Source: Semisulcospira habei
Taxonomy: Eukaryota; Mollusca; Gastropoda; Semisulcospiridae
Assembly (NCBI GenBank): GCA_036245525.1
Contig: BTPG01000004.1
Coordinates: 159,264,552 to 159,328,551 of the forward strand
Length of the DNA: 64,000 nt
Direction: 5' to 3'
Shown here: one piece after another, positions 57,793-64,000 of the stretch
Layout of the letters: each line of letters starts with the position of its first letter
How positions within the stretch are numbered: the stretch's first letter is position 1
The notes under the pieces: generated by a model
Told to the model about the DNA's origin: nothing
The model's input: the letters and a program-made list of their open reading frames with translations, nothing else
Databases searched by the model: none
Position numbers and translations under genes: made by a program

Positions 57793-59444
57793 AGCGATTC
57801 GAGCGCTTCGCAAGTAGTAACAATTGGAAACAAGAGACTTGGGCTATCAAACTGAGTGCACTTCTAACCGGCAAAGCGCTTGAATTTTACACCCGCTTGC
57901 CAAGAGAAGAAGCCGAAGATTATGCACAGTTGAAAGCCGCCTTGCCGAGACAGTACGACTTCACTGATGAGGGTTATAGGCGACGATTTCAGAACTGCAA
58001 GCCTGAAGAAGGAGAAACACCCGGCCTATTAATTGAGAGAATCAGAAGCTACCTGGAGAAATGGATAGAGCTGGCAGGCTTAAACAAAGAGTACCAGGAC
58101 CTGTGTGACTTCATCATCAAAGAACAAGTCTTCAACGCATGTTCTAAGGACCTGGCCGCCCACCTCAGGGAGCAAAAAGACCAGTCCCTAAAGGCCCTGG
58201 CCGACTTCGCTCAAAGATACCTTGACGCCCACAACATGAAGTTCGTGTCCAGTAAGTCGCAGCGTGAGTCGGCACCAGCAGAAGAAATCGGCGACGTCAG
58301 AAATATCCCAAAATACAAGCCAGTGGAGAACCTGACATGTTTTCTCTGTGGAAAGAAAGGTCACAAGGCGATACGGTGTCCTTCTAAAGATGTTCCTCGA
58401 GGCGACAACATCAGAAGATCCAACCAAGATCGTGGGATAGCAGGCAGAAGCAGTACCACGTCTCAACACAGAGCCGCCGCTGTATTAGCCAATGATGTGT
58501 CTTCACCCAGTGACTTTGAGTCTAGAGAAAGGCAGGCGACACCGGAGCTGATTGAATCTTTCAGAAAGAATGGACGCATCCCAGTAGGAGATGGGGCTAC
58601 ATTCTTACCAGTCTCAAACATCACGCTGCCTGAGAATGAAGTGCCGAATATGCCGGTGGTGTCAGGATTCGTCGGCAAAGCATCAGTGAGAGTGTTGAGA
58701 GACACTGGTTGTAGTTGCTTCATCGTGAGAGAAGACCTAGTAACTGAAGACCAGAAGCTACATGAATGGACCACCCTCATTTTGGCCGACGGTACTGGGA
58801 GAGTCACCCCTCTTGCCAATGTCAGTGTCGACACTCCATACCTGAAAGGAGAGGCGTTGTATGTGAAAACCCCTGTCTACGATCTTATCATCGGAAATGT
58901 TAACAGTGCCAGAAGTCCAGACGATCCAGATCCGCAGTGGAAACCTGAAACCTGTGCAGTTACGAGAGGTCAGGAAGAGAAGAGTCACCATACCATTCCT
59001 CAAAACGTGACTGACAATACACAAGTAGTAACGATGATGAGAGACACGTTAGAAGAGGAGAAGCGCGAGGCGCGGGAGCAACTGCAGAATCAGGTGGATG
59101 CGACCCTGGCCAGCGAGCGAGAGAAGCTGGAGGCGGAACAGCGAGCAACAGCCCACCGTTTGCAGCAAAAACGGACGCAAGAGTTGGATAGTCTGCAGCA
59201 CGATGCCGAGTGCCATCGCGAAGAACAGATCGGGCCGCCGAAAATCCAGATGAACGATCGACACGAGCGAGACGGAGATCCTCTGAGTCAGGAGATATCA
59301 GAGCTGCAGGAGAAGGAGAGGAAAAAACTGAAGAGAGTTCAAGCTATGGAGTCGGAACATCGGTTTACACCTGACCCGGGGACAACAAACACCGTGCAGC
59401 ACGAGGTCAACTTGACATCGAACGAGCCGGTTCGCGACAATTGA
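57738..59444 (+). CDS. Gag-protease polyprotein (568 codons), interrupted at its 3' end
   Basis: Gag core starts KLPPFVENSDKMDAYLERFE, continues through a helical capsid-like domain to a CCHC zinc knuckle CFLCGKKGHKAIRC (about residues 200-213). An aspartic protease follows with active-site RDTGCS (about 321) and a later YDLIIGN strand (about 377-383). Residues about 430-540 are a Glu/Arg/Gln coiled coil where autonomous relatives would continue to RT. The frame is closed by the SINE-like insertion; related reading resumes at 59843. Role: particle formation and maturation, dependent on another element for RT and integrase. Confidence 0.88.
   Translation: MAKLPPFVENSDKMDAYLERFERFASSNNWKQETWAIKLSALLTGKALEFYTRLPREEAEDYAQLKAALPRQYDFTDEGYRRRFQNCKPEEGETPGLLIERIRSYLEKWIELAGLNKEYQDLCDFIIKEQVFNACSKDLAAHLREQKDQSLKALADFAQRYLDAHNMKFVSSKSQRESAPAEEIGDVRNIPKYKPVENLTCFLCGKKGHKAIRCPSKDVPRGDNIRRSNQDRGIAGRSSTTSQHRAAAVLANDVSSPSDFESRERQATPELIESFRKNGRIPVGDGATFLPVSNITLPENEVPNMPVVSGFVGKASVRVLRDTGCSCFIVREDLVTEDQKLHEWTTLILADGTGRVTPLANVSVDTPYLKGEALYVKTPVYDLIIGNVNSARSPDDPDPQWKPETCAVTRGQEEKSHHTIPQNVTDNTQVVTMMRDTLEEEKREAREQLQNQVDATLASEREKLEAEQRATAHRLQQKRTQELDSLQHDAECHREEQIGPPKIQMNDRHERDGDPLSQEISELQEKERKKLKRVQAMESEHRFTPDPGTTNTVQHEVNLTSNEPVRDN
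59428..59440. repeat. Target-site duplication of the SINE-like insert (left)
   Basis: CGGTTCGCGACAA, repeated exactly at 59830-59842. Confidence 0.92.
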
Positions 59445-59829
59445 TTGTATTGATTGTACATTGCTTAACGTCCCGACAGCAACAAAGCTTTCTCAGGACG
59501 TGCCTGCACTGCTTGTGAAAAAAAAAACTAAACAGAACATTGAATGTATGTCACCAGCCGGTCAAATACATTAAATAAACCTAACACATGAGGCCTAAAT
59601 AAAGCTAAGACCATTTAGCAACACACATCCAATATCAAGAGCTACAGGCAGTGCAGACAGTAGGGAGAGTTTTAAAAAGGCAAAGACAGGTGAATGGACC
59701 TCGGGTAGACAGAAACACATGCCCCAGAATAGAGAGAAAAACTCACCCTGTGGGGCTGACCAGGGTGACCCTGAGAACTAAAAAGTACCTAACCCCACCC
59801 AAGTCCCCCAGGGCAGACCCGGGTGGGGG
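59441..59829 (-). mobile_element. SINE-like element with (CAAT)n tail, copy 2
   Basis: About 389 bp between exact 13-bp duplications. Minus-strand orientation: begins CCGCCCCCACCCGGGTCTGC and ends GGGACGTTAAGCAATGTACA-ATCAAT. Clear homologue of 55968-56300, with which it shares CAGCAACAA.GCTTTCTCAGG. No box A/B head was recognised. Confidence 0.88.
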
Positions 59830-59842
59830 CGGTTCGCGACAA

Positions 59843-60053
59843 GCCAAGTCGTATACTTCACAACAAGAGTGAAGGACTGAGAGAGAATGTTGGGGAAACG
59901 CCGGACACGGAAGTCGACAGAGATTCCAGATTACCAGTGGTCATCGGGAATAGACCAGAAAGATCTAATATGGTGTGTGGGGACTTTTATACTTTCTGTG
60001 GACTGACGGTGTTTGACCCAGGACCGCTGACCCTTGAACTCTGTGAACTGTGA
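59843..60053 (+). pseudogene. 3' remainder of the gag-protease ORF after the SINE-like insert
   Basis: Open for 70 codons in the frame that follows the right duplication, ending in TGA at 60051-60053. Content (GRENVGETPDTEV-like acidic tail and a hydrophobic CGDFYTFCGLTVF) is not a known pol domain. Confidence 0.65.
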
Positions 60054-60430
60054 ACTGTAACTAGTGATTTAGTATTGTTCCAGAAGTGAACTTTAGCATT
60101 AATTTTTAGTTTATCAAGGATTCGCAGAATTTCAGAGCAGATTACCTGAGCAGAACAGTTTAAATGAACATTTTGTGTCCAGAACAGTTTCAAAGAAATA
60201 TTTAGTTGTACATGAGAATTTAAAGGGACATATATGTGATTTGGACAGTTTTAAAGGAACATTTCTTCATTCGGGAAAGTTTAATGGAAATGTGAGTTAA
60301 TTATTTTTGTGTGAGTTAAATTTTATTTTATTTTGATGTGAAATTTGTATTATTTATGGTCTTGTGTAGGTTTACACAACCACAACCGTATTTTTGAGGT
60401 TTGAGAAGAAATTTTTGTGAAATTTCATTC
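60054..60430. other. 3' untranslated region of the LTR element
   Basis: A/T-rich with repeated AGAACAGTTT and GGACAGTTT-like motifs (60100-60285); no gene. Confidence 0.5.
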
Positions 60431-60445
60431 TAAAAGGGGGGGTAA
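60431..60445 (+). promoter_or_regulatory. Polypurine tract
   Basis: AAAAGGGGGGGTAA lies directly before the 3' LTR start at 60446, the expected plus-strand primer site. Confidence 0.85.
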
Positions 60446-60778
60446 TGCTACGATTGTGGTTGTGGTGTTCTGTGAGAACGGTCATGCATAAATCGTAGGA
60501 AACAATCCGATATTTATTTGAGCTATCATGATTACGAATCACATACCTTTTTAGTGAATTTCACTTTTGTTTACGAATAGTGCGGTGTTGATTATCTGTT
60601 GCCACACGGAGTTGAGTCACGAAGAGTCTAGAAGCAGCTCGAGTATTCATTTGTTTACTGCGCACGTGTAACTTAGCAATAAGTACTAGTGCACTAATCA
60701 CGTGTTTCCCAAATAAAGCGGGCAAGGTCGTGACCTGCCTGGCCTACTTTTGTGTGACGTCGTAGCGCGCCGGTATTT
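60446..60778 (+). repeat. 3' LTR, truncated to 333 bp
   Basis: TGCTACGATTGTGGTTGTGG ... GCGCCGGTATTT, same length as the matching part of the 5' LTR, about 95% identical by eye. Homology stops at 60778. Confidence 0.88.
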
Positions 60779-60854
60779 GTTTCCTCAAAAACATTACCGA
60801 TGACATGACTTTATGGAAATGTCTACTTCTAGCTCAATTTTAGCCTACTTACCC

Positions 60855-61471
60855 GTTGTGTGCCCACACAACCCGGGAGGCACTCGGGGAACCCCCCTAG
60901 AGGGGCCGAGAGTTGTCTCCCGTTTCCCGCCTTACCGGCTCCGGTCACGAGACCGGCCAGTTTTGCTACTTCGCTCGTACAGAGAAGACGTGTCTGGCCT
61001 TGCGCTCGCGCCGCTTCGACCGGTCCTTCTCTTGCCTACGCTCGTTGCCTCTTCATGTGCCCTGCCTCTACTGGCTTCGTTCTGCTGCTCTCCTCTACGC
61101 TGTGGAGGTGTATGACTACCCTTCCCCCTGTTCCCGATTCGTCTCGGAGGTAAGGTAGCGGTAGTTTCCCACAGCCGGCCCTCGGGCCGAGAGCCGGCTA
61201 CCGTTGGGCTTTCCTTTCGGCTTTGCTACTACGTGGGCGCCAGTTGTTGAGCTTACGCTTCGGCGCCTTGCACGACCTTTTTTACGAACCTCCTCGAGGG
61301 ACGTCGCCTCCTCTCCTTTGGTATTTCACTGTTACGAGAAGACGTTGCCTTGTAGACTAGGGTTTCTGTTCTCGTAGGGCCTTCGGGCACCCACACGCCG
61401 TTCGTCTACCTTAAAGGCCCTTTAGCTCTGGGAGACTGTAGCCACTATTTACGCGCCGGTGGTCACGGCGC
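60855..61471. other. Hairpin-rich leader of the DIRS-like element
   Basis: Several short GC-rich stems: GTTGTGTG-CCC-ACACAAC, CTCGGGGAACCCCCCTAGAG-GGGCCGAG and CCGGTCACGAGACCGG. Consistent with a structured terminal repeat; no ORF is recognised. Confidence 0.5.
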
Positions 61472-61555
61472 TTGGAGTACCTTGGTGTGGGGCTAGGCTC
61501 CCTTGTCCGCCTTTGCGACCTTGTGCTCTTTGTCTGTTGCAGGAACCAAATGCTT

Positions 61556-63467
61556 ACCTGCGCTCAAGGCGGCGACTTCAAGTGGCCGACAGACGACCAT
61601 GCGGTCTGCCTCCCCTGCTCGGGCTGCGCCTCGACCATCTCTGCGATGTCTGTGCGACCTGGCCGGAGTTCCGTTGGTCTGACCTCTGGAGTTTTTTACC
61701 GGCGAGAGCGACCTCCGTCTGCTATCTCTCGTCCCACTCCTGTTGACGTCGCCCCTGTGGTAACGACCGCTCTTCCTCGCCTCGGCCTCTCGGAACGGAT
61801 TGATCGTCGGGACTCTGCGTTGTTCGCTGACCAGAGGACTGCCACTGCTGCCACGCCCGCTGACCCTTCCGGAGGGTCTGTTTGCCGGCAAAGCGCCCGC
61901 CTCACTGAGCCCGGCCTGCAGCAGTTCGCCACAAGCCGTCCCACGTTGACTGGCCTTGCTCCTCTCTCTCTCCACGATAAGCCCGCTGATCCTTCCGGAG
62001 GATCTGTACACCGGCATAGAGCCCTTCTCACTGAGTCCGGCCAGGAGAGACGTCAGCCTCAACCTACGCGACACAGTCGCGCCCCCGACCTTTCCCGTTC
62101 CACCGTCAGTGCTAGACACTCGCGCTCGCCCGCGAGCGCCGCCGGAAGGATCGTTCCCCCCGCCGGGAGCGTCGCCGCTCCCCCCGCCACTCCTCGTCGC
62201 GCGCTCGGTCGCGCTCGCCTTCGCAGTTTGATGAGTTCGCCGCGTCTCCGCCGTCGTCGACCTTCTTCCCGTGATCGGCACTCCTCTTCGGTTGTCCGCC
62301 GTACTTCACCCAGAAGAAGCCACGCACCGGACAGGACCCCTCCTCGCTCCTTCCCGCGGTCGCCTCGGCGATCCCCGCCTCCGTCGTCGCTGCCGGCTCG
62401 TGCCGGGCTTCCCGTGAGGTTCGAGATGCGCCCCCGCCCAAGCTTCGACCTTCCTTGGTGCCTCACCCGCCTTCTCGCCACCCCCTGGACGAAGAAGCCC
62501 TCAGCGTGCTGCCCGAAGACTCCGTCTCAGCCCTGTTGGAGGAGGATGCTCGCTCCCTTTCGCCCTCCGACGTCGGTGATGATGTCCCCTTGTCCCTTCC
62601 GTCGTCGTCCCGGGCGGAGACCCTCCTAGCCTTGGATGAAACCGCCAGGATCATCGCGGCCACTCTGCCAGCGGACTCCTGCCCAGCCTCTCCCCCCCCC
62701 CTGAAGAGGAAGGTCTCGGCCTTTGTGGATGCCGAGCGTCAGGTGAAAAGGTTCAAGTCGCTTCCCCAGCCGCCTGGATTTAAGGAGCTGCGAGATGTCT
62801 TCTCAGCGCTCCTGCAACTTCCCGCGTCTCGAGAGCCGGTGTTCTTCTCCGATCGTCGCTGGCCGGCTGGCCTGGACATCGCCTTCCGGCGGGATTGGTA
62901 TGCCGGTCATTCCCAGGCTTTCTCCATCCCTCTTCCTGCGATCGACCCCCCGGCCGTGTCGCAAGCTGGCGGCTCCGCCCTCCTTCGCCGTTCCTTCCCT
63001 CGTGGCCTGGATTGACTGCGTCTCTGGTGCGGAACACCTTAGCCTGCGCTGGGTTCCTGGAGCTGCTCACTCAAGCCCTGGTTCGTCGTGTGGAAGACGC
63101 TTGGCAGCCTTCTATCACGCCTCTCCTTGGGGATTTACTCGTCTCAGCGGAAGTCGCCAACCGAGCCGCCTACCACTCATCCGTTAATGCTATGGCTGCC
63201 TCCGCCAACTGTGACCTGATGCGTCGAGACACACTTCTGCTTGCCTGCCGAGGGATACCACCTGACCTGCGTGCGCAGCTTCGTCGTGCTCCGCTGGGTG
63301 GCCCCCTGCTTTTCGGCGACACCTGGTCATCCGTTCGAGCCTCCAACCCCGACCGCTGGCCTGTGAGTGCTCCTCCTCCCCGCCGCTTTCCGTCCTCCCG
63401 ACAGGCTAGGGGTCGCGCCTCGCGGTCGGTTAGACCCGCTGCTGCGTCAGCCCTGCTTCGGCCCTGA
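61556..63467 (+). pseudogene. DIRS-like Gag ORF, frameshifted
   Basis: An Arg/Ser/Pro-rich open frame (61472-62629) contains two copies of a DPSGGSV..R..RLTE.G block about 123 nt apart. The better Gag-like part is in another frame, 62455-63015 (DEEALSVLPEDSVSALLEED ... RQVKRFKSLPQPPGFKELRD), then continues in a third frame to 63467 (LVRRVEDAWQPSITPLLGDL, RDTLLLACRGIPPDLRAQLR). Frame changes near 62460 and 63010 break it. Confidence 0.55.
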
Positions 63468-63589
63468 GCAGGCCCCCGCCTTGGCCGTCCTAGACCCTCC
63501 GGGGCCTGTGTCCCTGCCTGGCCCCGTCCCGCCCGGCGACCGGGTCGCGGGCGGGCTACCTGACTGCCCCCCAGCCTTGGCCCCACCGA

Positions 63590-63976
63590 CCACTTCGGGG
63601 TCTCCGGTCGGTGGGAGGCTAGCCTTTTTCAGCGGAAATTGGCTCACACTCTTCCCGACGACCCCTGGATTTGCGACACCGTCTCGGCCGACCTCCGGAT
63701 CGCCTTTCGCAGCCCGCCTCCTTTGCGTCGCTCCCCCCTTTGGACCGAGATCCCCAGCGACCCGTTGAAGGCCTCCGCTCTTCGGGGAGAGGTCTCCTCC
63801 CTCCTGAGGAAAGCCGCCACGGAGGTGGTATGCGTCCCCTACTCCCCAGCCTTCTACAGCCGCTTGTTCGTCGTTCCGAAGCCTGGAGGGAGAGGGCGAC
63901 CGGTATCGATCTCTTGGCCCTGAACAAGTACATTACAGCCCCCTCCTTCCGGATGGAGACTGCACGAGCCCTGTAA
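63590..63976 (+). pseudogene. DIRS-like reverse transcriptase N-terminal part, frameshifted
   Basis: GGRLAFF in one frame, then DPWICDTVSADLRIAFRSPP and AFYSRLFVVPKPGGRGRPVS in a second, then LLALNKYITAPSFRMETARA in a third. The SRLF-VPK-GG-RPV-DL-LN-FRMET order is characteristic of DIRS-type RT block 1. Two frame changes and a stop at 63976 show decay, and the catalytic YXDD region is beyond the window. Confidence 0.78.
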
Positions 63977-64000
63977 GCCGCGGTCCAGCCTCTGGACTTC

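Larger units (their letters stand above)
56471..60778 (+). mobile_element. LTR retrotransposon with gag and protease but no pol (3' LTR truncated)
   Basis: Two direct copies of a TG-starting LTR, a polypurine tract before the second, and Gag plus aspartic protease between. No reverse transcriptase, RNase H or integrase sequence fits in the 2.9 kb internal region. A SINE-like element is inserted inside the ORF. It lies in repeat F and is cut on the right by GC-rich sequence. Confidence 0.88.
60855..64000 (+). mobile_element. DIRS-like retrotransposon, 5' part (window ends inside it)
   Basis: GC-rich block starting near GTTGTGTGCCCACACAAC, itself a small inverted repeat. Encodes Gag-like and RT sequence of the DIRS type across several frames. 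The tyrosine recombinase and right end would lie beyond the window. The exact left boundary is uncertain; 60779-60854 is unassigned. Confidence 0.75.

Overview
This is a window of repeat-rich invertebrate nuclear DNA. GT-AG introns, tRNA-derived SINEs, LINE, Tc1, LTR and DIRS-like retroelements, and abundant di- and tetranucleotide repeats point to an animal. The repeat style and a rhomboid gene of animal type suggest a mollusc, probably a marine gastropod; that host call is inference. Layout: (1) 788-15615 is a full-length Polinton/Maverick (polintovirus or adintovirus type) integrated DNA virus. It has AG...CT ends, 104-bp terminal inverted repeats that differ at one base, and a perfect 6-bp target duplication. 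It carries intact integrase, protein-primed family B DNA polymerase, packaging ATPase and double-jelly-roll major capsid genes, a set of membrane or structural genes of unknown role, and a 500-N assembly gap that removes the 5' ends of two genes. (2) 15.6-25.6 kb is mostly non-coding: microsatellites, hairpin elements, one intact single-exon ORF of 321 codons (18969-19934) and a decayed LINE on the minus strand. (3) 25681-40577 holds the one convincing host gene: ten exons joining exactly in phase to a 409-residue EF-hand plus rhomboid membrane protein of the RHBDL1/3 type. Its catalytic serine is replaced by alanine and one conserved transmembrane histidine by aspartate, so it is probably a rhomboid pseudoprotease. 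Its introns carry two LINE copies, a broken Tc1 element and many hairpin elements. (4) 40701-41358 is a 14-copy, 47-bp tandem array just downstream of that gene, grown from one arm of a hairpin element. (5) 41.4-56.4 kb is accessory repeat territory: two tRNA-like SINE families, degenerate arrays with units of roughly 130-190 bp, a LINE C-terminal fragment, paired 0.4-kb direct repeats and more hairpins. (6) 56471-60778 is an LTR retrotransposon that encodes Gag and an aspartic protease but no reverse transcriptase or integrase, and is itself interrupted by a SINE-like insertion. (7) From about 60.8 kb to the end is a GC-rich, frameshifted DIRS-like retrotransposon cut by the window edge. A recurrent theme outside the Polinton is palindromic hairpin elements in at least five sequence families. 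Two unrelated families (A, about 200 bp, and C, 80 bp) share the same outer ends, TTAACTCATTC...GAATGAGTTAA, which suggests mobilisation by one TTAA-targeting machinery.
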